From: Musa acuminata AAA Group
Lineage: Eukaryota > Streptophyta > Magnoliopsida > Zingiberales > Musaceae
DNA length: 64,000 nt
Assembly (NCBI RefSeq): GCF_036884655.1
Contig: NC_088354.1
Location: forward strand, 10,022,501 to 10,086,500
Direction: 5' to 3'
Part shown: piece by piece, positions 35,210 through 47,940 of the stretch
How the letters are laid out: every line of letters starts with the position of its first letter
Numbering within the stretch: position 1 is the first letter of the stretch
Notes under the pieces: model-generated
The model's database searches: none
What the model was told of the DNA's origin: nothing
What the model saw: only the letters and a program-made list of their open reading frames with translations
Made by a program: the position numbers and the translations under genes

Positions 35210-36430
35210 CTTATCAGATAGCCGGACAATGCTTCACTACAGCTAGAGTCTCGGAGTTTTCCTTTGTTTTAGTGCATGTACCGTAATAGATGGCACAAGG
35301 GAGCCCAATCCAGTCCTTGCATCGCTTTTGCAATTAACAGGATCATCGGATGTTTTAAGCTCTGATCTGTACTTCTTATGTAGAGGTGCTTAGCAGATTC
35401 ACCCACCACCTGCTTGCTACAATGACCATGAGGGTAATTCCCCAACCGCAACCCTTTTGTGTTTTACACCAATCGAAGACTTGGTGTCCCACCACACCAA
35501 AGCAGCGGCAGCTCATTTTCTGGGACGAATCACTGCCCATCCGAAAGCAACCATTTGATACTATCGCGAGCTGTATGTGCTCGACGAAAGGCCTCTGAAA
35601 GGTACGTTGGCTATCGAGAACAGTCGAGTAGACCGAGAAACAGCACGAGGGAGAACATCCAAGAAATGGTGAGATCATCCTCCACCATGTGCTTTTGGAA
35701 TCATTAGGCTTTAGTTAATGATACATGTGTTGACTTGAATATATTTTAATCCTGTCGCCATTCTTCTCCCACCCTGAGTAATGTACAGTGTGGTCAAATG
35801 ATTCAGCCCCCACTTTCAAGCATTCCAAGGTGGCTTGCATGTATGTTGCAGTTCAATTGCAGCCAAATCCAGTGGCATGCATACAGAAACAGTGAGCAGG
35901 GATGGATCCAATGATCCAAACACTTAAAGAACTTGAGATAGCATGGAGAAATTAATGCCAGCAGGTGAAGCTCTACAGGCTCATCAGATCCCGTAATAAG
36001 CTAATTAAAGACTTGGGTGGAGGGGGTGGCAGAGGGTGTAATATGCGGTGACCAACAGGCCTTGTTTTGTCGTCAGCGACGCCCCGGGCTGGCACCGAAG
36101 CGAAGGCGGACCCACCGCGGGGTCCATCGTAACGAAGGGCGGCGTCTTTTCTGCTGAGCCGTCTGATCTCGATTTCCTGATCCTCACTATTTGGTTTCCT
36201 TCGTTTATTTTACTCTGTGGAGGCGTTTAATTTTCTCGTGGACTTTATAACTTAAATAAAAAAAAACATTTTTTTTATTAAGAAGGGTAAAATCAAACGG
36301 CTTTTTTGATCCTTTTTCTTTTTCTTTTATAATTAATATATTATTTTTTTGTTTCTTTTGTGTTTTTACTGTGTTGTTGTTTTCTGTTCTTTTGGTCTCT
36401 TTTTCCACCTCCTCCTCGTGATGTGTGTGT
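35210..36430. other. IQM 3'UTR and intergenic DNA before the KIPK-like gene
   Basis: The first several hundred bases are probably the IQM 3'UTR. From 36200 to 36420 there are A, T and TTTTC runs. No further gene is seen; short ORFs have no motif. Confidence 0.5.
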
Positions 36431-37405
36431 ATGTGTGTGTGTGTCTGTCTCTCTCTCTCTGTTGCGCTCTCAAAACCCTAACCCTCGGAAACTACCGGTC
36501 GATCCGCCATTTCCGATCGGGGTTCTAGCTCCGGACGGTGGTTCTTGAGTGAGATCGTCGACTCGGTTCGTCGATCCGGATGTGTACCGGCATTGGCGGT
36601 GGATCAATTCGCGGTACGGCGTCCTCTTCGTCCCGTTTAGTCGAGTTCTTGGAGCTTCTTGCTAGTTTTCGCAGATCGATTTCTTCCGAGAAGATGTCTT
36701 CGTTTTCCTCCTTTTCCTACTCGATTCGATGACAATGCGAGTGCGTAATCAGCAGCACTACTACTTCTTTGTGAATCTTTTTTTGGTGCGTTCGGTGTCT
36801 TTTCCTGTTTTGCCTGTCCTGCGGTGAGACTGGATGCAGCGGCTTCTTGCCGATGGGAGTGACGATGACATTCTTTTAGACGTCTAATCTTTGTCGATTT
36901 CTTGACGGGGACTTGTGCAGTTCTTGACGGTTTTTATGGGTTCTTGATCTGGTTAGTGTGATCGGTTACTCAGCATGTGTCTCGCGCGTATAATTTGCGC
37001 CAAGAAAAGGGACACTGGAAGTTTTACCCCGAGATGTCTGAAAACGATGATGTTTTCCGGTGGCCTAGTTAGTATTTTGCCGGAGTTCTTTCTGTGCTTT
37101 TGGTTTATTGGTTATTTCCCTTTGGATGCTTAATAATGCAATCAAGGGGTAAAACACAAAACTCTTGTTGGGTCGCTTCATACTACATATTAAATTTTGA
37201 TTTGCTCTCTGAAGTCGTAGTTTAAAGATAGATACTCCCTTTTCATTCGTTTGCAGGTTCATGGTCTCTGGTGATTTGAGTACAAGAATGAGTACGGTAA
37301 TGGAATGTATAAAGGCGAGCTTGGTGGCTCATATCACTGCTGCATTCCATTTTGATATGTCTCTGATCTTGAGGTCAAGGTAGAGTTCTCAGGTCTGATT
37401 GAGCC
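36431..37405 (+). promoter_or_regulatory. Leader of the KIPK-like gene, with probable 5'UTR intron(s)
   Basis: GT and CT dinucleotide runs (36424-36461) are followed by a telo-box-like AAAACCCTAACCCT (36471-36484), typical of plant leaders. A tttgcag acceptor at 37252-37258 suggests an intron between the first leader and the sequence before the ATG at 37406. The exact donor is not clear by eye; several short upstream ATGs occur. Confidence 0.45.
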
Positions 37406-40400
37406 ATGAATCACCTAGAAATGGGTTCATCAGGTGGTACTTCTGAGATTGTTGAATCAGTTGAAGAGTCGAACTTGGATAATTACTACGGTGGTTCTAA
37501 GATGCTACGGATTAAGCTCAAAACAAATGTACAAGACGGGAAGTGTCATGATGTTGAAGATGATCTTGGTAAACTTTTGAGAACAATTGATCTCCGGACC
37601 TCATCTGGGGCGCTTGGTCCTATGAGTAAGCCAGATGTTGACTTGTTGCAGAAGAATGCTTTGAAGAAGCCCATCAAGGTTGGAGCATCTCGACCATCAG
37701 GAATAGGAATATCAGAATCCGTCACCTTAAAACAGGCTTTGAGAAGATTATGCATTTCCCAGGCATCGGAGATGGCTGCCATGAAGAGGCTATCAAAGCC
37801 AATTAGCTTATCTGGGACTTCTGAAGCTGGAACGATCAAGAAGCTTTATGCATCTGTGGTGGTTCAATCGAGTGACTCTTGTCTTCCTATAAATGGAGGA
37901 CAGAGAAATTTGGTCGAAATATCCATCATGCCTGAAAGGGTCACAGCAGTTCCATCAAAAAAGGCAACCGTACCTGGTCAAGTGCAAAATTCTGAATCAA
38001 GTGATAATAATGCTGTTTCATCTCCTATATCTTCAGTTCTCAATAGACGTAAGGTAACTAAGATCAGAATCCAAGATGTAATTAATCCAACGTCAGAGGA
38101 CTCCTTTGAAAGTCAATCAGCTGCAGTAGAGACCGAAAAGAAGGGAAAATCAGTTTCAAAAGCATCCACATCAAGCTCACAGGCAGTTGCTGCATCAAGC
38201 AAGGGTATGGTAAGTCAGCATTTAACCAAGCCAGTACACAGGAACAAGGCCATTAGAAAGAAAGGAAAGCCTGAGCCAGCTTCAGCACCCGATGTTTCCA
38301 CCAAGCATAGTGAGGTGAATATAGGTGGTGTTACAGTGCCTACAACCAAACCATGTTGTCCTAAGGAACCTGTCACTCCTGCATGTATTACACCCACGAC
38401 CAAATTATGTCGTCTTAAGGAACCTTCCGCTGCTGCATGTATTACGGCTACAACCAAATCATGTCGTCCTAAGGAACCTACCACTCCTGCATGTACTATT
38501 CCTACAACCAAAACTCGTCGTCCTAAGGCACCTGCCACTCCTGCAACCAGCACTTTGAATCCTGCTGCTGTGATTGGTAAGGAGCGCATTGATACCGGTG
38601 CAAACAAAACTCTTTCCAGCCCAAATATCCATGGCAGTAGTAGAGCTATCGGTGTAAAATCAAGTGAATTCTCTAGATCAAGAGAAAAAGGGGAGTGCTC
38701 TCACAGCTCGAAAAGCAGCATTGGGGATTATAGTAGCAGCACTAGCATCAGTGAGGAGAGCCATCAGAGCGGTGCTAGTTCAAAAGGTTGTAGACCTCAC
38801 ATGTCAAAGGATCTAAGATGGGTGGCCATCCATCAAATCCTAATCCAACAAGGAAGTTTAGGTCTAAAGAATTTTAGGCTCCTCAAACGACTTGGTTGTG
38901 GAGATATTGGAACTGTTTATCTTGCTGAGCTGGCTGGTTTCGAATGCTTATTTGCATTGAAGATCATGGATGTTGAATTCCTGGTTAGCAGGAAGAAGAT
39001 GCTGAGAGCACAAACCGAAAGAGAGATATTGCAAATGCTGGATCATCCATTCCTTCCTACCCTCTATGCTCATTTTACGACAGAGAACCTCTCATGTTTA
39101 GTTATGGAGTTTTGCCCCGGAGGTGACCTGCATGTCCTTCGACAGAGGCAACCTTGTAGGAGTTTCACCGAGTCTGCTGCTAGGTATACAAATCAGATTA
39201 TTCATTTTTATATATTGCTTTGATATTGCATGTTTGTCAGAAAAGCAATTTTTTGCTGTCGATATCCATTGCATAGAGCTTGACTCATAGTCATGTTGAA
39301 TTACTATCGTTTTGGAGTAGCTACTGGAAATAGGATATTTTAAGCATTTGACGAGACATAAATGTGAATTTTCGCATCATCAAATCCAATTAAGATTGAT
39401 CAAATATTCTAAATTTATTTTCTTTCATGAAATGAGCAAAACAGAGACATCCTAAAATAGAGATTAGTTGGGTAAGGAAGATCAGTCCATAACGAATCAG
39501 TGTTTGATTTGTCAGAAGCAAATTTCCAGATACAGATTAGTTCAAAGCATATTGATTTATTTTTTGAGGTACTAATTTATCACCATTGTACAATTGGTTA
39601 TCGACAATCATGAGTTTGTGTGTATAAAACAGTAGAATAGGATATGCTTCATCAGATGGATTTAGATTTCAGATGGAATGATCAGTTGGCTTTTGTTTTA
39701 GTGGAGTTTTTAGTGTCCATTTTGGATTAAGACTGCTGTCATTGCTGTTCTTGACTTTGGTGGATGTTGCCTCTTTATGCTACAAACTTGGTTCTTATCA
39801 ATGCTTTCTGCAGGTTTTATGTCGCGGAAATCCTACTTGCTTTGGAGTACCTACACATGTTGGGTGTGATCTATCGTGATCTAAAACCAGAAAACATTCT
39901 GGTTCGTGAAGATGGTCATATCATGCTCTCCGATTTTGACTTGTCTCTCCGATGCTCAGTAAGCCCGACCCTTGTCAGATCCTCCTCATTAGGCACACAG
40001 GAGTCTGCAAAGAAGCTCTCAGGACCCTGTGCTGAAAATAGCTGCATTGACCCTCTTTGTCTTCGACCATCTTGGGTTCAAGTTTCTTGCTTCACACCCC
40101 GTTTGCTATCCTCCACACAAGAGAAAACACGGAAGGAAGTAGGTGGACAGGTAAGACCACTTCCGCAACTTGTGGTGGAGCCGACTGATGCACGTTCCAA
40201 CTCCTTTGTTGGGACCCATGAATACCTAGCACCAGAGATCATTAGAGGAGATGGACATGGAAGTGCCGTGGATTGGTGGACCTTTGGGATCTTATTGTAC
40301 GAATTACTTTTTGGTAGAACACCCTTCAGAGGACCTGGAAACGAGGAAACATTGGCCAATGTGGTTTCTCAGAGCTTGAAGTTCCCTGAGAACCCATCCG

Positions 40401-40663
40401 TTAGCTTTCATGCAAAGGATTTGATCAGAGGGCTTCTGGTAAAGGAGCCGGAAAATAGATTGGGATCGGTCAAAGGTGCCGCCGAGATCAAGCAGCACAC
40501 ATTCTTTGATGGATTAAATTGGGCCCTGATCCGATGTGCAGCACCACCCGAGACACCAAGAAGCCATGAGATTGGGACGCCCCTGATGTTGCATAAGAAA
40601 AAAGAAGGTAAGTGTCTTGATTTCAGGGCGAACGGAGAGGACGCGGAATTCGAGCTCTTCTAG
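37406..40663 (+). CDS. AGC VIII serine/threonine kinase, KIPK-like
   Basis: Two exons (37406-39183, 39814-40663) encode 875 residues. The long N-terminal half has KIPK-type blocks: [43 protein letters not shown] and [12 protein letters not shown]. The kinase domain starts at about residue 490: glycine loop [10 protein letters not shown]519, catalytic D615 (YRDLKPEN) and DFD (633-635) in place of DFG, the hallmark of plant AGC VIII kinases. A roughly 85-residue insertion precedes [11 protein letters not shown] (724-734). The C-terminus ends FELF, a PDK1-docking FxxF motif. KIPK binds kinesin-like KCBP and affects polar growth; relatives (D6PK, PINOID) phosphorylate PIN auxin carriers. Residues 313-384 are four 18-residue tandem repeats (TTKxCRPKEPxTPACITP). 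Confidence 0.93.
38342..38557 (+). repeat. 54-bp tandem repeat in the KIPK-like CDS (four units)
   Basis: Four head-to-tail 54-base units encode residues 313-384. Each reads approximately TTK-x-CRPKEP-xTPACI-xP. The last unit has drifted ([13 protein letters not shown]). The repeat lies in the disordered region before the kinase domain and is rich in Pro, Lys and Cys. Confidence 0.85.
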
Positions 40664-42545
40664 CAAAAAAAAAAAAAAACTTGCTAGACTCCGGTGGAAG
40701 AGTGTAGTGTACTACTTCACTTGGTGGCAGTTGCCCATCTTAATTCCCTACCCTACCTGTTGTTGTGACTATCTCTATCTATTGAAGTAAAATGTAGGTG
40801 TAATACGCCCGCCCCTGTTGGTAACATGAATATGATGGGTTGGTTCCACATAACATCATGAGCCTCTGAACCACTCGTGCTGCTAGTTCTCATTTTGTCC
40901 TCTCTCAGTTAAACCCATCATCCATCGGGCTTGGTTGGTGGTGGAAACTTAGATGCCAATTTGATAGTCTCGTGGTTTAATTTCAATTTTCTCTTTTGGA
41001 ATCTGATGTACTTGCAGAGCAGGCAGCAGCCCCTTGCAGGGACCAATTCTTTTTTGATATATTTATGATCATCACTTCCCGGGAATTGCTCATACGGCAA
41101 AGGTCATCGTTGTTATTGTTGGTAAGAGACCAATTCTCTTCTTTCTTTCTTTTTCGTTTTTTTGTGTCTTTGTAGAGATGCTTGACAATTCAACTTTATA
41201 AGATCGATGAGCACGAATGATTTTCCCGCATATTGATTCTGAATTATTTCCGTGTCAAATTGCTTTGGTACATGATCTTGAAGCCTATACTATACTAATT
41301 ACTTTGGTGTTGAAATTGTGTTGCAGATCGATCTTTTCCTAGTAGGAGTATAATACGAAGCCAGTCTCTGTCGTTTTGATGATCACGATCAAATCTGCCT
41401 GCCCACAAAAGCATGATGTTTGGATATAACGATCGGCAGCTGCTTTAATATCATCCGTCCGTCTGCTACTGCTACTGCTACTGCTGGGCGCTCTTCTCCA
41501 CCATACGCTTTAATATTTTGTCGCCATACGCGTTGATCACCTTGATGGAGGAGAAGGCAGGCCTTTATTTCTGTCATCACGTAACGCCATCAAGCCATCA
41601 TGGATGAAGGAAGGTAAGGTCGTGGAGCCCATGCTGGTGGTCGGTCACTGGATGCAAACTGGCATGTTCAGAAGATGATTCAGCCCCCCCCCCCCCTCTT
41701 CTTTTGAAATGGAACTGCTGCGTTCTTCGTCCCCATCGGTGATGTATCTATCTCGTAGCCTCCTAGCGAAATTTTGCTCGTCAGACAATTTGAGCAAACC
41801 GAGCGTAGCATGAAAGCGAAGTTGAGATTGATTGATTGATTGATTGATTGATTGTAGCGTCTGAAGGGGCCCACCAGCATTCGTTCAGAGTTGGATTGAA
41901 TCGTGTCTTGGGGGAGTAACAAAACATCCGACAGCAATGATACCGGTCTCCCCAGAGAAACTGACATGTTACCGATGGAGAAACAAAAGGGTTAACATTG
42001 CAGAGTGATGCGTTCCGCACCGATACAATTAACTCTTCCGCTGTCGGTTTTGATGCCTAGCCAGCCTCCACAGCATCTGTTACAAAACAAATGGAAAATG
42101 ACCAGAAAGTGTCACCCAAAAACTTTTGCTTTCTTCATGCACGTAAGTTGGACCTCCACAGGTTTCTGTACTTTCCAGCTGACCGTACACCCAAAGAACC
42201 AAACATCATCATAAGATTGAGCTACTGAAAATTCTCAACAAGAAAAAGCGCAAAAGTGTCACTGCTTGTTAGATTATAAAAATTCTGCTGAGATACATGT
42301 TTCGAACAACTCAGTCACAAGCTTATGAAACAATATGACACAAAAGCTATTACATTTCTGAGATACTGTCAACTAACCTGCCACGATAAGACGTGTCTTC
42401 CAGTTTAAAAAGATGATAAGAAGATTAAAACAAAAAAGAGAGAGAGAGATGTTGTTGGCATATGGATAACAAAAAACAAAACCATTCACAGAGCATATAT
42501 TTCGAAGGGACAATCTGTGTCACAGTAGATTCGACCTCCAGGTGT
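40664..42545. other. Convergent intergenic region between KIPK-like and XS genes
   Basis: It holds both 3'UTRs. An A14 run follows the kinase stop. Simple repeats include C13 at 41684-41696 and (GATT)7 at about 41826-41854. No gene recognised. Confidence 0.5.
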
Positions 42546-45500
42546 TCAATCTATATTCAACGGGGCATCGGCGATGGCTTCGATATCCTTCTTGCTCTTA
42601 ACCAAGCATCTTTTCATCGTTTCTGAATCGAGCTTAGGCAGGTCTTCTGCAACTGCCAGGTATCCATAAAGAAACGGGAAGTTCTTGAAACAAGCTTCAC
42701 GTTCACCGTTAGCTTTACTTTTGCTGGCAGTCCTCTGATAAAACTCTTGTCTGCCTCGGTTACCATCAGCAAAGCAGTTGTGAAGCTTCTCCGCTTCTTG
42801 CAGACCAGAAAAGGTCGGGAAGAACTTAATCAAGAACACATTCTGGTTTGCAGGTTTCCCATGGCAAATTGTCGTCTTCCCAGCTTCAAACCCCATTTCT
42901 GGAATCCAAAAGCAACAAAAGTTATATACAACTATTAAAGAAAAAAAACACTATGTCCTATTAATAGGACGCTAAGATGGAAGAAAACATTCTAGGCACC
43001 ACCAATGTGCCTCAACTAAACCATGCACATCAAAGAATTAGTTTATTTTATGGGGGGCAATTTCTCCATGATTCCCCATCCCTGCTTTTTGTATTCATGG
43101 CAATAGCTTCATACCCAATTGATAAACTATAACAATGGACTTTATTAGCAAACAAAATACACAGTTAAAAAGAAAGCCATAACTTTTGACAGAACATTCT
43201 CATATAACTCTAGATGTCGACTAACCAGATAGCAGTAACATTAGGAAAACGGCTACCCCATGCACAACCGTAGAACTAATAGCAGTAGATAAGTGGCAGG
43301 ATTTTGGTATGGATCGGTAGCATTTGAAGCCAGAGGTGATTTATAACAAACCTCTTAGTATTTCTTGTATGCCTTCAGTAGACAGGACTTTTTGTTGGCT
43401 GTTACTGACTTTTTTCTCAACGGAACTATTATGGACGATAACAACAGGCGGCCAAAGTATCAGATCCTCCTTCATAGCCTTAGCTTCAGCAGTAGCTCCA
43501 GATTGGTAAATCTTGGAATTGTCAGGAGCCACGAGCCAATTCCAGTCCACAAGGAGACAAAGGGCTTTGTGAAGACCCAAGTGTTCTGTCTTTAAGCCCA
43601 CCTTGCCAGAGTGATACAGGTGACCCACCAAGCTGTGTGTATCTACAAACTCCTTTGACATGCTGAACGAAAGGAGAAGAAAAGAAAACTGTTCAAGTAA
43701 TATAAATTTCTAGGCATTTAAGCATATATCCAATCAACCTAGAAGTAAGTCGATCTTGCAACATCGTCTCCGCCTTTGCACAAAACATTAACTTAGTACT
43801 TAGTGCCATTTAACTTAAATAAGGCAGCTGTTCTCTTCTTATATGACATATCAAATGTATATGTTACTTAATGAACAATTCCAATGAATGAAATCCAACT
43901 AAACTAAGCCAAATAGCTAGGCTCGCCGTACCACAGCATACTGCCCCCCATCGTACCATGTGTCGATACGTCAGTATGGATCGGTACGTACCATACCAAC
44001 ATCTGATTAGTACACCGGTATGGACCGATAAGACGAACCATGCCAAATAGCATTCATAATTAAGAATATTTTAATTAAAGCAAACAGGAACAAAGAATAT
44101 ATAACAAGCAATAATAACCAATAATCATCGAAAATTGAATGCATGACAGGCAAGGGATGATCGACAATAAAATGACTCCCTCAAATAATTTAGAAGAAAA
44201 ATCTAAACCCTAATTGACCAACAAATTAAAAGTCATGATGTTCCAAGCATTTGGAGTCAACCACATCGATCTTTCCTACCATAGTGTTTTTGTCGAGGGC
44301 AACTTAAACACCAACAATTAATTTAAAACAAATCAAGAAAACAGATATCCAAATGTAAAGTGAAGCCATATTAACAGTCAAAAGAAAACAACTGAATTTG
44401 GTACCAAATTACAAGCAAGGAAAGTTAGGTATCCCAATTGTAATCCCAGACATGCCAAAAGTAAAAATAGAAGCTCAAACTAAGTGTTTTATGTGGAAGA
44501 AAAAGGTCAATGTCGCATCAACTACGGAAACCATGTTTTATGAGGAATTGGAAGGCCAATATTACATCAACAGGAGACAAAGTGTTTTATGTGGAATCAA
44601 AAGACCAAAATCACAACAACTAGGAAGGAATCTCATTGATTAGATCGACACATGGAGACCCAATCAAACAGCAAAGACAAACCATCTACTCTTCCACGTG
44701 AATTTTACGAGTGAAATGCAGATTCATAGCATTAGTGATTATTCCTGGAAAGTAATAGTTAATCATATTACCAATAGGTTAATCCCAGAACAAAGTCCAA
44801 CTTAATGCCAATAATTGGATGATGGGATTGAAAGTCCAACTTGATACCAATAGATGGATGATTACTTAAATATCTTGCTATCGTATCTATCAACTTGAAC
44901 TAACAAACATTTATAACCTTGGAACAACTTAGGCTCCTACAAATCAGCCTTCATCCACACAGTACCATTTTCACAGCACTCGTCTTCACAATCTATGTTC
45001 AATGAACAGGAAGTTGTCATTGCCTCCATGTTATGTATAACGATAAAGTGCCAAGGCAAATCATTTGGCTCCAGAAGTCATCATCCTACTTTGTGGATGG
45101 TTGATCCTTTCAACAACAGTTCTAGCACAGGTAACAAACAGCACTCTTTTAAGCCTTCTCTACAACTAAAACAAATTTAATTTAAACCGAAAATATTTAG
45201 TCCTAATCAACTAGCAGAATAAGATAGGAACATGCTTATTTCTTGCAGCTGCAATAAAGGTATTTCAGTTAATCGTAATTGGAGCAGTTGAAAGGCAACT
45301 AATGATGTGCCAATCATGTACTTCTCAGTTGCAAGTTGAACCAAGCATTCAACTTCCTGAAGGCTACCACAGATGAAGAAGACAGACCTGCCACATACGC
45401 AACAAAGAAGAGGACTCCCTGGTCCTTGCTCTTGGTATCTTTTCACTTGCTGTGGATTCTCATTCAATGACTTAAAAAAACGAAGAAAGGCCTTGTGCAC

Positions 45501-47444
45501 TTGCTGCTTAAACTCTTCGGAACCTTCAGCTGGATCTCTTTTTACTCGCACATTATCATCTCGTGGAACATTTCCATCATGATTCAGACCATCATGCCGG
45601 TCTACTATATCCTTCTTCCAGAGTTTGTTGGGTCTAAACTCCTTTCTTCTCTCAGAAGTATATGGACCACGGGATTCTGAAGGACCAGGCCTCAATCGTC
45701 TTTTTAAGCTCATACCATGGCCATGTTCCACATGTTTGAAGGTCCCCCCAGAAGGCAACCAAGCATCAGACCTAGACATTCTATGAGAAAGTGACCTATA
45801 TTTGGTATGGCCAAAATCCAACTCTTTCGAGTTAATATCACCTTGCCTTTCTTCTTCTGGCCATATATCATCAGTAACACCAGGTGAGGAGATCCTTCTA
45901 AAAGCAGTTCGATCATTGGATGCAACACTTCTTGGATCAAATTCATTTATGTAACTATTTTCTTGAGTAACATATTTTCTTCTAGTCATCCTTTCTGATG
46001 ATAGCTGATAAAGACCTTCCATTTCCGACTCCCTTCGTGGCGATCTCACAACCTGTCCATAAATATCCATTCGATGACCAGAATACATAGGACTCTTAGG
46101 TCTTTCCTTGTAACTAGTACGAGCAGCATCAATCCCTAAAGCATATGTTTCTTCGAGAGATGTTAGTTCATGGACTCTTGATGGTTTTACTCTGTATCCC
46201 AGATGCCCACTAGCAGAACTATCTACATAGTCCACAGTGATGCCTTTACCCTCACGATAATCCAAGTCCGCATCTCCATGTAAAGAACGCTGCTTGTCCC
46301 AGAGGCTACTTTCGCTTGTAACATTTCGAGAAGTATCCAATTCACCGACCCTAACTCCTACCAGATCCCTGAAAGATGACCCTATTTTTTCACGATGGTC
46401 AGTACGAGAACCCCATGGCACCTTTTCATACATGTCATCCAATACAAGAAATTCACGATCACTGAGCTCTCTCCGGTTGATCTCATCATAGCCACGGTAT
46501 CGGGGCTCGGTTCCAGCTGGACTAAGTGGGGCCCATCTAACTGGCTCAGAGAACTGCTTTTGACTGTACCCAATCCTCTCCACAGTATCGTCCATAAACT
46601 TGATTGGAGCATCTCTAATGGAACCATCCAATGGCCGGCGAAGGTGATTGTCATACAAGCCCAACATATCATCTTTCGGGAAGCTGGATGATGAGGCACC
46701 ACCGTAGAGCCTCGGAAATGGAGGATCTGTCATTGCAAAAGGTGTGTCCTTAAAGTAAGCCTTCCCTCCCAGTCTCTCGTCATAGGGATTTCTCAACTGA
46801 TCATGGTAGTCATGGTGCCCCACATTCAAAGAGCCTTTGCTTCTTCCCATATTGTCTAGTTTCAGTACGGCAGCATCATGTGAGTAGTTTACATCTGCAG
46901 GTAGTGAGTATAAATTTTGAGGGGATCCATCATCCAAAAACAGCGATCTTCGATAATGCGAGTTTTGCGTTTCAAGCCCCAAAGATGACATCCCTGGTGC
47001 CCCATTGCCTGGCTGGAGAATGTCTTTATCCTTGATCCAATGAGACAGTCTCAAGCCCGGTTTCACCTCAGAATCCAAGTTAGATGGATCACCAGGCAAC
47101 ATTAACCTATGTGGGATCTCATAACTGTTGTATCCAAACGGCGAGGGCCGGCCATGGAGCTGGGGTGGCAGTGAGGGTTCGTCGTGGAGCTGTCGTGCAT
47201 AATCTGAGTGCCAAGGGGCATAGTTCCTGCGTTCAACGGAGGTGCTCCGGCGGCCTGGTGAGCGCCGGGGCCTATCCCTGTTCGGTGGGCTCAAGCTGTT
47301 GCGGCGGGACCGATGGAGAAAGCGGTTACGATGCCAATCTGATCGATTGTTCTTCGTCTTGGCAGCTGCTGCGGCAGCAGGAGGTGACAGTCCCCTGTCG
47401 CCTCTTCCTCCTCGTCCTCCCGCTGCAGGTGCCCTGCCGCGCAT
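42546..47444 (-). CDS. XS-domain (SGS3-type) protein with an arginine-rich N-terminus
   Basis: Three exons (47444-45388, 43662-43352, 42898-42546) encode 906 residues. The first 640 or so are charged, Arg/Ser/Asp-rich and probably disordered (RRSPGRRSTSVERRNYAPW near the start). A helical patch (KQQVHKAFLRFFKSLNENP) leads to a zinc-finger-like element (LLCCVCG at 679-685, then HLYHSGKVGLKTEHLGLHKALC), which resembles the C2H2-like spacer preceding XS domains. The XS domain follows: DLILWPPVVIVHN, EMGFEAGKTTICHGKPANQN and VFLIKFFPTFSGLQEAEKL. XS is an RRM-like fold found in SGS3 and in FDM proteins of RNA-directed DNA methylation, where it binds dsRNA. No XH domain is seen. A role in RNA binding or silencing is inference. 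Intron 1 (1.7 kb) carries a TIR element. Confidence 0.88.
43908..44051. mobile_element. GTAC-rich TIR element, copy 4, in the XS gene intron
   Basis: A 124-bp element (about 43918-44041) starts TAGGCTCGCCGTACC and ends with the reverse complement of ATGGTTCGTCTTATCGG. GCCAAATAGC occurs on both sides (43908-43917 and 44042-44051), a 9-10-bp target-site duplication. The central CTGTAGC array is absent; GGTACGTACCATACC palindromes fill the element. Confidence 0.75.
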
Positions 47445-47940
47445 CTTCTCGAGAATCTAAAATCCCAACAGGCAAAAAGGTCCACGAGGCAGAAGAATCC
47501 TAAACGATTGGCTCCTGGAGCGCCAACCCCGATTCTTTTCTGTATCGGGCAGCGAAATCCACCAGAAGAATTGTCTCGGATCGGAGATAAAACTCAGGGC
47601 AAAATCACACAAGGCAACAAACTCAAGAATTACACGGCAACCAAAGAGTAAGAACGCCCAAACCCTAACAAAATCCTATACCCATCTCGAAACCCTAACC
47701 CTAATCCTAAACGAACAGGGAATAGCGACGCCGATTTCTGCCGCCAGAGCGGATCAAAGACGAGATCGTATTCTGACCTTGCACCAAGAAGGCATAGAGA
47801 TGCTGGATTCCGTCGCCGAAGCCGACTCCACCGCCACCACCGTCACCTATCTGCCCACTGGCGGTGCGCTCCCTTTACACTCGCGCTCCGTGTTGTTACG
47901 GCGTTGTTGGCGATTCGAGCGCTGGCCCTTAAATAGCATT
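47445..47940 (-). promoter_or_regulatory. 5'UTR and promoter-proximal region of the XS gene
   Basis: Probable leader with an intron: donor near 47779 (GGTGCAAG followed by gtcaga) and acceptor near 47500 (cgtttag). On the plus strand, AACCCTAAC, AAACCCTAACCCTAATCC and related telo-box motifs stand at 47660-47710. These are telomere-like repeats common in leaders and promoters of plant genes for translation and RNA processing. The boundaries are by eye. Confidence 0.4.
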
